A DNA stretch of 64,000 bases from an uncultured Paracoccaceae bacterium (GTDB lineage: Bacteria > Pseudomonadota > Alphaproteobacteria > Rhodobacterales > Rhodobacteraceae): positions 217,977 through 281,976 of the forward strand of contig CANNFU010000007.1 of assembly GCA_947503965.1 (NCBI GenBank). Direction: 5' to 3'. This document shows, one piece after another, positions 1 through 9,135 of this stretch. The notes under the pieces were generated by a model. That model did not search any database. It was not told the origin of the DNA and saw only the letters and a list, made by a program, of their open reading frames with translations. Each line of letters begins with the position of its first letter. Positions within the stretch are counted from its first letter, which is position 1. Made by a program: the position numbers and the translations under genes.

Positions 1-294
1 TGCCATCAGTGTCAAAACCAAAATTCTCATCTGTCAAAAATCCTGTTTCTTGCCGGCCGGTTTATCCGACCGTCAGATAGGTTACGCGACAGGGTCGTCT
101 CTTATTCCCCGATCAATGGATTTTTTTGAAGTGATGTTTAGTGGTTTGAAATAGTTGTATATTTTTCCCATAGTTTGCCAAAAGCATCACCCCATCCACG
201 GGCATGATGTGAATTTTCCGGCCGTCAGCGCACGCTGCGCTGGACATGGGCCACATCACCGCTAGGGTCTGCCAAGACACAGTGCGAGGGTGCC
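1..294. other. Non-coding leader upstream of the molybdopterin subunit gene
   Basis: No convincing open frame is seen here. The stretch around 115-180 is much more AT-rich than the surrounding genes and holds runs such as TTTTTTT and ATATTTTT, as expected for a promoter region, but no hexamer pair is good enough to call. A GAGGG sequence lies just upstream of the ATG at 295 and may serve as the ribosome binding site. Confidence 0.4.
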
Positions 295-2595
295 ATGGAA
301 AAGTTCGGAAAAAGCCAATCGGTCAAACGGGTCGAGGATCTGCGGTTTCTGACCGGGCATGGCCGCTATGTGGATGACATCGCACCGGAGAATGCGCTGC
401 ACGCGTATTTCCTGCGCTCATCCGTGGCGCATGGTGAGATCACGACGTTGGATGTGGCCGATGCCCGGGATATGCCCGGGGTGCATCTGGTGGTGACGGC
501 GGATGATCTAGTTGCAGCGGGCATGCAGATTGGCATGGCGGGTGTGACCGTGAAGAACCGCGATGGATCGAAAGGGGCGGCGCCTGTGCGGCCAATCCTG
601 GCGCAAGGGCGGGTGCGGCATGTGGGCGAGGCTGTGGCGATGATCGTGGCTGATAGCCTGTTGGCGGCCAAGGATGCGGCTGAGGTTATCATGGTGGAGA
701 TCGACGATCTGCCCGTGCATATGGATTTGGCTGTGGGTGGCGATGCCATTCACCCCGAGGCGCCAGAGAACCTCGCGTTCGACTGGGGCATGGGTAACGC
801 AGATGCGACGCAGGCGGCCATCGCGGATGCGGCGCATGTTGTCACGACCGAGGTGTTTGACAACCGCGTCATCGTCAATTCGATGGAGCCGCGCGGGTGT
901 TACGCAGAGGTGGTTGATGGTCGGTTACACGTGGCCTTTAACGGGCAGGGTGTGTGGGGGACCAAGCGTGATCTGGCCTACCATTTTGGTCTGTCCGAGG
1001 ATGAGATCCGCGTGACCAACCCCGATGTCGGAGGTGGTTTTGGCATGAAGGCGATGCGCTATGCAGAGCCGTTCTGTGCTGCCCATGCGGCCCGGGTTCT
1101 GGGCCGCCCCGTGCGCTGGATGTCCGAACGGACCGAGGCGATGCTGTCCGATAATGCAGGCCGTGACCTGACGACGACAGCAACACTTGCTTTTGACGCC
1201 AGTCATCGGATCGTCGCCTATCACCTTGATACTGTTGCCAATATGGGGGCCTATAATTCGCAATTCGCTCAGGCGATCCAGACCGATCTGTTTTCAAAAG
1301 TGCTGATGGGCACCTATGATGTGCAGACCGCCTATATGCGCACGCGCGGCATCTTTACCAATACAACACCTGTTGATGCCTACCGTGGCGCGGGGCGGCC
1401 GGAGGCGATTTTTGTGCTGGAACGTGTGATGGATGAAGCGGCGCGGCAACTGGGTGTTGATCCCTGGGCGCTGCGCGAGAAGAATTTCATCGCGCCTGCA
1501 AACTTCCCTTATACGACCGTGTCGGGCGTGACCTATGACGTGGGTGATTTCATGCAGGTGCTGAAGTCCGCGGCGCGTGAGGCGGATCGCGACGGTTTTG
1601 CGGCGCGCAAGGCAACGTCTGCGGCCAAGGGTAAGCTGCGCGGGCAGGGGCTCTGTTACTATATCGAAAGCATTCTGGGTGATCCGGCTGAGACGACGAC
1701 AGTGGAATTCACCGATGACGGGGCGGTGATTTATGTCGGCACGCAGTCCAACGGACAGGGGCATGAGACGGTTTATGCGCAGTTCCTGTCGGATCAGACG
1801 GGTATACCCGCAGATCAGATTGAAGTGGTGCAGGGTGATAGTGACCGGATTGCGACCGGTGGTGGCACGGGTGGATCGCGGTCTGTCACGGTGCAGAATA
1901 CGGCTACACTGGCCACTGTCGATGTAATGCTGGAGGGCTTCACCGCGTTTCTAGCCGATGCCGAAGGTGTCGATGCAGCACAGGTGAGCTTTGATGATGA
2001 ACGGTTCCGTATTGCCGGGTCGAACCTGACGCCGACGATGCTTGAGGTGGCCGATATGGCGCGCGATGCCGGGCGCGACGATTTGTTAACACATTCCGCG
2101 CGCATCAAGCTCGACAATCGCAGCTTTCCCAATGGCGCCCACGTGGCGGAGGTTGAGATTGATCCTGATACGGGCGTTGTGACCGTAGATCGCTACACGG
2201 TCGTTGATGATTTTGGCAACCTTATCAACCCGATGCTGGCCGAAGGGCAGGTGCATGGCGGTGTGGCCCAAGGGATCGGGCAGGCGCTGACGGAACGGGT
2301 TGTGTTCGATGAAGACGGTCAGCTTCTCACGGCGAGTTTTATGGACTACGGGATGCCGCGTGCGGATGATGTTCCCATGATTGGTTTTTCAACGGAATGT
2401 ACGCCGTCGCTTTATAACCCGATGGGCATGAAGGGCTGTGGTGAGGCAGGGACTGTCGGCGCGCTTGCCGCTGTCAGCAATGCGGTAATCGATGCGCTGT
2501 GGGATCAGGGCGTGCGCCATGTGGACATGCCCTTCACGCCGCACCGGGTCTGGCAGGCAATTCAGGCTGCAAAGGATGACAGTGCAGCTGCGTGA
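295..2595 (+). CDS. Xanthine dehydrogenase/CoxL-family molybdopterin-binding subunit
   Basis: This 766-residue protein is the large, molybdenum-cofactor-binding subunit of a molybdenum hydroxylase. The N-terminal GRYVDDI stretch, the AYRGAGRPEA loop near residue 363 and the GCGEAG motif near residue 715, with the catalytic Glu, are typical of the family. The loop is AYRGAGR (form II), not the Cys-containing loop of true aerobic CO dehydrogenase, so the substrate is probably an aldehyde or N-heterocycle rather than CO; that is inference. The FAD and 2Fe-2S subunits that normally accompany it are not downstream and the 294 bases upstream hold no gene, so within this window it is an orphan. Its 3' end overlaps the next gene by 20 bases. 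Confidence 0.93.
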   Translation: MEKFGKSQSVKRVEDLRFLTGHGRYVDDIAPENALHAYFLRSSVAHGEITTLDVADARDMPGVHLVVTADDLVAAGMQIGMAGVTVKNRDGSKGAAPVRPILAQGRVRHVGEAVAMIVADSLLAAKDAAEVIMVEIDDLPVHMDLAVGGDAIHPEAPENLAFDWGMGNADATQAAIADAAHVVTTEVFDNRVIVNSMEPRGCYAEVVDGRLHVAFNGQGVWGTKRDLAYHFGLSEDEIRVTNPDVGGGFGMKAMRYAEPFCAAHAARVLGRPVRWMSERTEAMLSDNAGRDLTTTATLAFDASHRIVAYHLDTVANMGAYNSQFAQAIQTDLFSKVLMGTYDVQTAYMRTRGIFTNTTPVDAYRGAGRPEAIFVLERVMDEAARQLGVDPWALREKNFIAPANFPYTTVSGVTYDVGDFMQVLKSAAREADRDGFAARKATSAAKGKLRGQGLCYYIESILGDPAETTTVEFTDDGAVIYVGTQSNGQGHETVYAQFLSDQTGIPADQIEVVQGDSDRIATGGGTGGSRSVTVQNTATLATVDVMLEGFTAFLADAEGVDAAQVSFDDERFRIAGSNLTPTMLEVADMARDAGRDDLLTHSARIKLDNRSFPNGAHVAEVEIDPDTGVVTVDRYTVVDDFGNLINPMLAEGQVHGGVAQGIGQALTERVVFDEDGQLLTASFMDYGMPRADDVPMIGFSTECTPSLYNPMGMKGCGEAGTVGALAAVSNAVIDALWDQGVRHVDMPFTPHRVWQAIQAAKDDSAAA

Positions 2596-3649
2596 CTGGT
2601 TCTTTGGTCTCTTCGGGCGCCGCGCGCGCACCGAAGAAGGCGGGGTGCGCGGACGCGGGCCGGCAACCCATGTGGTTATTCTGGATGGTACCATGTCCTC
2701 GCTCGAACCTGGGTACGAGACGAATGCCGGGCTGACCTTCAAGCTGTTGAAAGAGGTGAGCAAAAGCGCGAACCTGACTGTGCATTACGAGGCTGGCATC
2801 CAATGGCGCGACTGGCGCGGGACATGGGGTGTGATGACGGGCAAGGGCATCAACCGGCAGATCGAACGGGCTTATGGTGTGGTCGCATCGCGATATCGTC
2901 CAGGCGACGATATTGTCCTGATTGGCTATTCGCGTGGGGCCTATGCCGTGCGGTCACTTGCCGGTGTGATTGATCTGGTGGGGCTGGTGAAGGCCGATTG
3001 TGCGACAGTCCGGGCAATCCGGCAGGCCTATCGCCATTACCGCATCGGGGCGCGCAGCCCAACGGCGCAGGATTTTCGCGATCATTACTGCCACCCGGAT
3101 GTGCAGGTTGAGGCGGTCGCCGTTTGGGACACGGTCAAGGCACTGGGTCTGCGGCTGCCGATTGTCTGGCGCTGGGCACAGGCGACCCATGATTTTCACA
3201 ACCATGCGTTGGGCAGCCACATCCGTAACGGATTTCACGCGCTGGCAATTGACGAACGTCGCGAAGCCTATGCGCCGGTCATGTGGGCCTGCCCGCCCGG
3301 CTGGAAAGGGCATATGGAACAGGTCTGGTTTCGCGGAACACATGGCGATGTAGGCGGGCAGGTCTGGCAGAACCCGTCATGCCGCCCGCTTGCCAATATA
3401 CCGCTGGTCTGGATGCTGGAACGGTTAGAGGCCTGTCGTCTCCCTTTACCAGACGGTTGGCGCGACCGGTTTCCGCAGGATGTCACCGCACCGTCCATTG
3501 GCAGCTGGCGCGGCTGGGCCAAGATATTCCTGTCGCGGCGCAAACGAATTGTCGGGCGTTGCCGGTCAGAGCGGCTGCACGAAAGCATCGCAGGAGAAGT
3601 ACCCAAAACCGTGGCCGATCAGCAGGTCAGCGAACCGGTGCAGGGGTAA
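2576..3649 (+). CDS. DUF2235 alpha/beta-hydrolase-like protein
   Basis: The protein has the DUF2235 pattern: an N-terminal ILDGTM segment, a GYSRGAY nucleophile elbow (Ser near residue 118) and a GTHGDVGGQ motif near residue 257 that supplies the His/Asp part of the site. DUF2235 is known from phospholipase-like and type VI effector proteins, but a stand-alone cytoplasmic copy without signal peptide, as here, has no assigned role. The ATG at 2576 is chosen because it follows AAAGG and gives a short 20-base overlap with the upstream gene; an ATG at 2492 would overlap by over 100 bases and add a Cys/Arg-rich tail that looks non-coding. Confidence 0.85.
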   Translation: MTVQLRDWFFGLFGRRARTEEGGVRGRGPATHVVILDGTMSSLEPGYETNAGLTFKLLKEVSKSANLTVHYEAGIQWRDWRGTWGVMTGKGINRQIERAYGVVASRYRPGDDIVLIGYSRGAYAVRSLAGVIDLVGLVKADCATVRAIRQAYRHYRIGARSPTAQDFRDHYCHPDVQVEAVAVWDTVKALGLRLPIVWRWAQATHDFHNHALGSHIRNGFHALAIDERREAYAPVMWACPPGWKGHMEQVWFRGTHGDVGGQVWQNPSCRPLANIPLVWMLERLEACRLPLPDGWRDRFPQDVTAPSIGSWRGWAKIFLSRRKRIVGRCRSERLHESIAGEVPKTVADQQVSEPVQG

Positions 3650-3656
3650 GTAGCAT

Positions 3657-4136
3657 TTAGCCGACCTGCATGATCAAACATGTGGTCGACCCGGTCGCAT
3701 AGAGCTTTCCATCTGTTGCCCCGCGGATTTCACCATGTGCAATCCCCGTCGATCGTCCGGCGTGATCAATGATGCCTGTGGCAATGATCTCTGTCTCCAG
3801 CGGGATGGCGCGGGTCAGGTTCACCTTGTACTCCAGCGTCGTGTAGATCGACCCTTTCGGCACCATCGTCATCACGGCGCAGGCCATGCAGCTATCCAAC
3901 AGCGTGCCATACCAGCCGCCATGTACGCCGCCCATCGGGTTGGTATGTGCAAAACCGGGCGTGCCGCGAAAACTGACTTTTCCCGGCTCGACATGGTCGA
4001 GGTGGTAATTCAGCAAGGTGGATATAGGCGGGCCGGGAATGCGGCCTTCCAAGATCCCTTGCATGAATTCCAGACCCGACATGGAAAGAACAGTCTCTTT
4101 GTCCGGCAATTCAGACAGGGATTGGGCGGCGAACAT
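3657..4136 (-). CDS. PaaI-family hot-dog thioesterase
   Basis: About 159 residues with the hot-dog thioesterase core: a GGVHGGWYGTLLD segment that holds the HGG turn and catalytic Asp, followed by a YTTLEYKVNLTR strand. PaaI-type enzymes hydrolyse acyl- or phenylacetyl-CoA thioesters in the cytoplasm; the substrate here is unknown. The ATG at 4136 is preferred over an in-frame ATG at 4223 because GGAG stands eight bases upstream and because the longer form would run 47 bases into metF. It lies 40 bases downstream of metF on the same strand and may be cotranscribed. Confidence 0.85.
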   Translation of the reverse strand: MFAAQSLSELPDKETVLSMSGLEFMQGILEGRIPGPPISTLLNYHLDHVEPGKVSFRGTPGFAHTNPMGGVHGGWYGTLLDSCMACAVMTMVPKGSIYTTLEYKVNLTRAIPLETEIIATGIIDHAGRSTGIAHGEIRGATDGKLYATGSTTCLIMQVG

Positions 4137-4176
4137 CTGCAGGCTCCGGGCGTTGATTTCGCCCGAAGCTGGCGTG

Positions 4177-5043
4177 TCAGGCGACGTTTTGCAACCGCAC
4201 TTTCGGGGTGACACCAAGCGCATGGCAGATGTCGCGCGTCAGCTCTGGTCGGTTGAGCGTGTAGAAATGCAGATGATCCACACCGCCTTGCAGCAGATCA
4301 TCGCACAGCTCTGTCGCGATGGCAGTGGCCAGCAATTCAGTCGTGCCGTCGCGCGTCGCATGGGCAAAGCCATCGTGGATCACCTGGGGGATATGCGTGC
4401 CGCATTGGGCCGCGAATTTCTGCGTGCCAGTCCAGTTTTCGATGGGCAGGATGCCCGGGATTATCGGCGCGTCGATCCCGGCTTTCACACAGGCATCGCG
4501 AAAGCGGAAGAATGTCTCGGCCTCGAAGAAGAACTGGGTGATCGCGGCAGAAGCGCCTGCATCGATCTTGCGTTTTAGAAAGGCGATATCGGCGGCCTGA
4601 TCCACGGCGTCGGGGTGTTTTTCCGGATAGGCTCCGACGCGGATGTTGAATTTGCCTGTGTCGGCAAGTGCTTCGATCAGCTCGACCGAACTGCCAAAGC
4701 CGTCCGGATGGGCAGTAAACCTGTCGGCCCCTTTCGGTGCGTCACCGCGCAACGCCACGATATCGGTCACGCCTTCCGCGGCATAACCTTCGGCAATGTC
4801 CAGTGTTTCGGCCTTTGTCGCATCCACGCAAGTCAGATGTGCGGCCACGTTCAGGCCGCTGGTCTTGTGGATGGTGCTGACAGCTTCGTGGGTTAATTGG
4901 CGAGTGGTGCCGCCAGCACCGTAAGTGACCGAGACAAAGTTGGGTTCAAGCGGGGCGAGGGTGTTCACGCAGTCCCAGAGCCGGAACGACCCTTCCAAGG
5001 ATTTCGGTGGGAAGAATTCGAATGAGACGGATGGGGCAGACAT
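4177..5043 (-). CDS. metF: 5,10-methylenetetrahydrofolate reductase
   Basis: A 288-residue TIM-barrel flavoprotein that reduces methylene-THF to methyl-THF for methionine synthesis. It shows FEFFPPK at residues 8-14 (with the catalytic Glu), TYGAGGT for FAD binding and an ALRGDAP loop with the Asp that contacts flavin. The ATG at 5043 has GAGG eight bases upstream; an in-frame start at 5079 adds a 12-residue tail with no family match. It is divergent from metR, and the shared 94-base gap holds two MetR-like inverted repeats, so MetR control is likely. Confidence 0.95.
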   Translation of the reverse strand: MSAPSVSFEFFPPKSLEGSFRLWDCVNTLAPLEPNFVSVTYGAGGTTRQLTHEAVSTIHKTSGLNVAAHLTCVDATKAETLDIAEGYAAEGVTDIVALRGDAPKGADRFTAHPDGFGSSVELIEALADTGKFNIRVGAYPEKHPDAVDQAADIAFLKRKIDAGASAAITQFFFEAETFFRFRDACVKAGIDAPIIPGILPIENWTGTQKFAAQCGTHIPQVIHDGFAHATRDGTTELLATAIATELCDDLLQGGVDHLHFYTLNRPELTRDICHALGVTPKVRLQNVA

Positions 5044-5090
5044 GGGGCAAACCTCTTGCTTGATTTCGCTTTGTCCCATCTCTATGCAAT

Positions 5091-5103
5091 TGAGGCAAAT
5101 TCA
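5091..5103. promoter_or_regulatory. Candidate MetR operator (site 1)
   Basis: TGAGGCAAATTCA fits the published E. coli MetR consensus TGAA-N5-TTCA at all but one fixed position, including the A/T in the middle of the spacer. It sits in the metF/metR divergent gap, 48 bases from the metF ATG. Confidence 0.5.
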
Positions 5104-5121
5104 TAAACTTCACCAAGGTCA

Positions 5122-5134
5122 TGAGGGCGGCTCA
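5122..5134. promoter_or_regulatory. Candidate MetR operator (site 2)
   Basis: TGAG-GGCGG-CTCA is a perfect 4+4 inverted repeat with the same 5-base spacer as site 1. Its centre is 31 bp, about three helical turns, from that of site 1, and it ends three bases before the metR ATG. It could mediate autorepression. Confidence 0.4.
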
Positions 5135-5137
5135 TAA

Positions 5138-6043
5138 ATGCATATCGAGTTTCGGCATTTGCGCACGATCAAGGCGATCCATGATACCGGCGGTCTGGCG
5201 CGCGCGGCGGATCAATTGAATATTACGCAATCGGCCCTGTCCCATCAGATCAAGGGGATCGAGGATCAGGCGGGGGTCGAGCTGTTCGTGCGGCGTTCCA
5301 AGCCACTGAAATTGTCGGCAGCAGGGATGAAAATGCTCGCCGCAGCCGAGGAGATTTTGCCGCGTGTCTCGGCCCTTGAGGCTGAATTTTCCGGGCTGAT
5401 CGCTGGCAGTGCGGGGCGTCTGCATATCGCGATCGAATGTCATGCCTGTTTTGAGTGGTTGTTTCCTGTGCTGGAGCGGTTCCGCCAAGCCTGGCCCGAG
5501 GTTGATGTCGATATTCGGCCCGGTTTGGCCTTTGATGCCTTACCTGCCTTGCGCAAGGAAGAGGTCGATTTGGTCGTCTCATCAGACCCGGAGGACTTGG
5601 CTGACACCGATTTTACGCCGCTGTTCGACTATGAACCGGTCTTCGTCGCGTCTGCCCAGCATCCTTTGGCGCAAAAAGACGTTATCGAGGCTACCGATTT
5701 TCGCGGTGAAACGCTGATCACATACCCGGTTGAGCGGTCGCGACTGGATGTGTTTTCCCAGCTGCTGACACCCGCCAAGGTGGAACCTGCTGCGGTGCGC
5801 CAGGTGGAACTGACGGCGGTTATCTTGCTGTTGGTCGCCTCGAACCGTGGTGTAGCTGTTCTGCCGGACTGGGTGGTCAGACAGGTGCGCTATAACTCCG
5901 ACTATGTGACGCGACCACTGACCAAGAACGGCATCACCCGACGGCTATATGCTGCAACACGCAGCGAAGATACGACGCTGCCTTACATGGCGCATCTCAT
6001 CCGGCTGGCAAAACAGGAAGCTGTAAAGTTGCAGCGCGGCTAG
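5138..6043 (+). CDS. metR: LysR-family regulator of methionine genes, MetR
   Basis: A 301-residue LysR protein with an N-terminal winged helix (LARAADQLNITQSALSHQI) and a type 2 periplasmic-like effector domain. The match to enterobacterial MetR runs the whole length: the IECH-CFEWL, FDYEPVF and YPVERSRLDVF segments correspond to IECHSC-WL, FDYEV and YPVQRSRLDVW of the E. coli protein. MetR uses homocysteine as coregulator. Its divergent partner is metF, the classic arrangement, and two operator-like repeats lie between the genes. Confidence 0.93.
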   Translation: MHIEFRHLRTIKAIHDTGGLARAADQLNITQSALSHQIKGIEDQAGVELFVRRSKPLKLSAAGMKMLAAAEEILPRVSALEAEFSGLIAGSAGRLHIAIECHACFEWLFPVLERFRQAWPEVDVDIRPGLAFDALPALRKEEVDLVVSSDPEDLADTDFTPLFDYEPVFVASAQHPLAQKDVIEATDFRGETLITYPVERSRLDVFSQLLTPAKVEPAAVRQVELTAVILLLVASNRGVAVLPDWVVRQVRYNSDYVTRPLTKNGITRRLYAATRSEDTTLPYMAHLIRLAKQEAVKLQRG

Positions 6044-7995
6044 GCGACGTCGCTGTTGCGCGGGGCCGGCATGACGAATTGGTATCCTTCTGTTTCAAGT
6101 CTGATCATGACTTCGGAAAATGGTACCGCCATGCCGTATAGATAACCCTGCACCACATGGCAGCCCATGTCGCCGAGGATTTTGACCTGTTGGCGTGTTT
6201 CGACACCCTCGGCGACGACCTGCACGCCCAACCCCTTTCCCATGCTCAACAGTCCATTGACCAGAATATGCGATGCCGGATCGATTCCCAGATCACGAAT
6301 GAAGCCTGTGTCGAGCTTGAGTTCATCAAATTCCAGATCCTTGAGATGCTGGAATGACGCAAAACCGGTGCCGAAATCATCAAGCGAAATGCGCACGCCG
6401 GACCAGCGAAAATTGGCGATGGATCGCTGGATCACATCGCTGGACCGCGCGATAAAGATGTCCTCGGTAATCTCGAATGTCAGATGCTGGCGCAAATGCG
6501 GATATCTGTCGATGATCGCCAGCAAGTCGTTATGGCCCGACACGGTTGCCAATGTCACCTCGGATACATTGATCGAGATTTGACCGGGATCAAGCCCCTC
6601 TGCCGTCCATGTCTGGATATTGCGCAGCACCCGTTCTGCGGTATGGATCATGAATTCGCCTTGCAGGCCGAGTTCATTGATTTGGGGCAGAAATTCAGCC
6701 GGAGAAAGGACACCGCGGGTCGGATGTTCCCACCGGGAAAGCGCCTCGAACCCGACGATCCGATTTGTATCAAGCGACACTTTCGGCTGGTAATAGGGAA
6801 TGATTTCCCCGTCCTTCATCGCGTTGATCAGGATGTTGCGATCTTCAAGGCTGGCGCGGACCGGAAACGCCTCTTTGTCAAAGATCATCTGTGACTTGTC
6901 GGGATGTTGCTTGGCCAGATACATGGCCTGATCGGCTCCAGACATCAGCGCAGCAAGCGTTGCGGCATGGTGCCCTTGTCTGGCGATACCGACACTGCCG
7001 CCCACCTGCAGTTTTTTCTGTTCAAACGGGATCGGTTTTTCGATTAGGGCAATGACCTTTTCGCCAAAGGCCAACGCCATTTTCTCGGACGTGATATTTG
7101 TCTTCAGGATCGCGAACTCATCACCGCCCAGACGCGCCACCAGCCCGTCATCGCCAGCAAGGTCGCGCAAACGGTCTGCAATGCAGCACAATACCGCGTC
7201 GCCGGCTGTATGGCTGTAGCTATCATTGATTGGCTTGAAACCATCCAAATCAAACAAAAAGATCGTCACGCCCAGTTTATTGGCGTGTTGTCGCATCAGG
7301 CTTTCTACCTTTTCGTCAAAGGCGCGGCGATTCATCAGACCTGTTAGCGTGTCGTGACGCGACAGGCGTTCAAGCTCCATCAGCCGGATATTGGCCTCTT
7401 CCCGGGCGCGTTCAAGCGCGCGATGTGTGTCCTTTTGCCGGGTCATCGTGTCGAACGTGTTTACAATATAGACCACCATCATTGCGGCGGTGATGATCCA
7501 TTCGATCGGCAGCGCCATATGTGCCGGGTTATGCGACAGGTTCCAAAGCATCCAGAAGATGGTCGCGAATGCCGGAGTCATCTGGCTCCAGTTATAAAAG
7601 GGCAGAAGGCCGAATGTGTTGGTCACATGGACGAAGATACCGAATGCCCAGATATACCCCGCCAGAACAAAGGGGAGTGAGGCACTGTGTGACAGAATGA
7701 TGGCGAAAGACAGGAATGGCAGCATGGCCGCCCAATTCACAATAAAGACCGCAATTGCCGTGAATGGGCTGATTGACTGATCAAACTGACTGGCCCGCTT
7801 GTTCAGCGGGTAGGCGACAATCTCAAGCAGCATGACAAAGGCCATGGCGACCAGCGCTTGCATGGTGAAGCCGGCATAGATGCATACGCCCGTGATCAAC
7901 GCAGCCGTCGCGACACGCTTTGCCACATCGCGGCCAGAGATATGGCCCGCAATCTGTGTCTGATGCAGAAAATGATCAATCCTGTTGCGGCGCAT
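6040..7995 (-). CDS. Membrane GGDEF-EAL cyclic-di-GMP protein
   Basis: A 651-residue protein with about six N-terminal membrane segments (to roughly residue 180), then a GGDEF domain with an intact GGDEF motif near residues 289-293, then an EAL domain with GFEALSRW, EITE, DDFGTG, LKLD, VAEGVE and QGYLYG motifs. Both active sites look intact, so it could make and break cyclic-di-GMP. The RxxD inhibitory site expected five residues before GGDEF reads GDDG, so product inhibition at that site is probably absent. The membrane part resembles the six-TM MASE-type sensor region in general layout; its signal is unknown. Its stop overlaps the metR stop region by four bases (convergent). Confidence 0.92.
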   Translation of the reverse strand: MRRNRIDHFLHQTQIAGHISGRDVAKRVATAALITGVCIYAGFTMQALVAMAFVMLLEIVAYPLNKRASQFDQSISPFTAIAVFIVNWAAMLPFLSFAIILSHSASLPFVLAGYIWAFGIFVHVTNTFGLLPFYNWSQMTPAFATIFWMLWNLSHNPAHMALPIEWIITAAMMVVYIVNTFDTMTRQKDTHRALERAREEANIRLMELERLSRHDTLTGLMNRRAFDEKVESLMRQHANKLGVTIFLFDLDGFKPINDSYSHTAGDAVLCCIADRLRDLAGDDGLVARLGGDEFAILKTNITSEKMALAFGEKVIALIEKPIPFEQKKLQVGGSVGIARQGHHAATLAALMSGADQAMYLAKQHPDKSQMIFDKEAFPVRASLEDRNILINAMKDGEIIPYYQPKVSLDTNRIVGFEALSRWEHPTRGVLSPAEFLPQINELGLQGEFMIHTAERVLRNIQTWTAEGLDPGQISINVSEVTLATVSGHNDLLAIIDRYPHLRQHLTFEITEDIFIARSSDVIQRSIANFRWSGVRISLDDFGTGFASFQHLKDLEFDELKLDTGFIRDLGIDPASHILVNGLLSMGKGLGVQVVAEGVETRQQVKILGDMGCHVVQGYLYGMAVPFSEVMIRLETEGYQFVMPAPRNSDVA

Positions 7996-8156
7996 GTGGC
8001 GTCAAGGCCCTCCTGCCGCGCTTATCCGAAAATCACCCCAATAAGTCGTTAAGCGGCGTCTTTGAATGACTTCGTGGTTAAGCCCGGGTTACCCCTTGTT
8101 CCGCGCCTGTCTTGGGCCTATACGCCGCCTCTGATCCCGATACGGAGACCACCAAT

Positions 8157-8945
8157 ATGGCTGGCAGTGCAAATCTGAATGTAATGATGAAAACGGCGCG
8201 CAAAGCCGGGCGCGCGCTGGTCAAGGATTTTGGCGAGGTTGAAAACCTGCAGGTCAGTGCCAAAGGACCGGGTGATTTCGTCAGCCGTGCCGACAGGGCA
8301 GCCGAGGCCACGATCCGCGAAGACCTGATGCATGCGCGTCCATCTTATGGTTTTCTGGGCGAAGAGGGCAAAGAAATCGACGGCGAAGACCCGACACGCC
8401 GCTGGATTGTCGACCCGTTGGACGGCACAACGAATTTTCTGCATGGCTTGCCGCATTGGGCTGTCTCAATCGCGCTTGAACACAAAGGACAGATTGTGGC
8501 CGGTGTGATCTATGATCCGGTCAAGGACGAGATGTTTTATGCTGAAAAAGGTGGTGGCGCCTGGATGAACGAAAGCCGCTTGCGCGTGTCCGGCCGTCAC
8601 AAGATGATCGAAAGCATCTTTGCAACGGGTCTGCCATTTGCCGGGCGTGGTGAATTGCCCGAGACGTTTCAGGAACTTGCGCGGCTCTTGCCCGTGACCT
8701 CCGGTGTGCGGCGTTTTGGTGCGGCCGCGCTTGATTTGGCGTATGTCGCCGCAGGTCGTTATGACGGTTTCTGGGAGCGCGGGTTGCAGCCATGGGACGT
8801 GGCCGCAGGTCTGATCATCGTGCGCGAGGCGGGCGGCATCGTCGAGCCGCTGGTGCCGGGTGGTGATATCCTGACAGACGGTCATGTGATTTGCGCAAAT
8901 GAACCGATTTTTGCGAGCTTCGCGAAGGTTATCCGCAACACATGA
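8157..8945 (+). CDS. Inositol monophosphatase-family phosphatase (SuhB-like)
   Basis: A 262-residue Mg-dependent phosphatase. It has GEEGKE near residue 65, the metal-binding DPLDGTTNF at 86-94 and WDVAAG near residue 214, in the order required by the family. Such enzymes hydrolyse inositol-1-phosphate or related sugar phosphates, and SuhB homologues also act in rRNA transcription antitermination. The ATG at 8157 is supported by GGAG ten bases upstream; the in-frame ATG at 8112 would add 15 residues with no family match. A strip of inverted repeats follows its stop. Confidence 0.92.
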   Translation: MAGSANLNVMMKTARKAGRALVKDFGEVENLQVSAKGPGDFVSRADRAAEATIREDLMHARPSYGFLGEEGKEIDGEDPTRRWIVDPLDGTTNFLHGLPHWAVSIALEHKGQIVAGVIYDPVKDEMFYAEKGGGAWMNESRLRVSGRHKMIESIFATGLPFAGRGELPETFQELARLLPVTSGVRRFGAAALDLAYVAAGRYDGFWERGLQPWDVAAGLIIVREAGGIVEPLVPGGDILTDGHVICANEPIFASFAKVIRNT

Positions 8946-8961
8946 AGCGCGGCCTTAGAGC

Positions 8962-9047
8962 ATGGTTACCTGAACCATACCGTGGCTGACCTCCCGCCCG
9001 ATTGGTAAATCGGGCAGCCCCCGACCGCCCCCATGGGCGGGCTGCCC
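8962..9047. repeat. Three adjacent inverted repeats in a non-coding strip
   Basis: Seen directly: ATGGTT/AACCAT (8962-8978, 5-base loop), GCCCGAT/ATCGGGC (8996-9015, 6-base loop) and GGGCAGCCC/GGGCTGCCC (9012-9047). The second and third share bases 9012-9015 and cannot form together. A further CCGCCC/GGGCGG hairpin lies inside the third. They sit between two convergent genes, where a terminator is expected, but no clean U-run follows. Confidence 0.5.
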
Positions 9048-9135
9048 TCGCGCTGTTAAAAAGTAGTAATTGGACGACACTCTCGAAGGAAGCGTTAATG
9101 CTTCTTAATGAGCGTGACATGCGCAAGATCCGGGT

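Noticed and set aside
295..2595. Aerobic CO dehydrogenase large subunit
   Set aside because: The active-site loop is AYRGAGR and lacks the Cys of the CO-oxidising form I loop, and no coxM or coxS is present.
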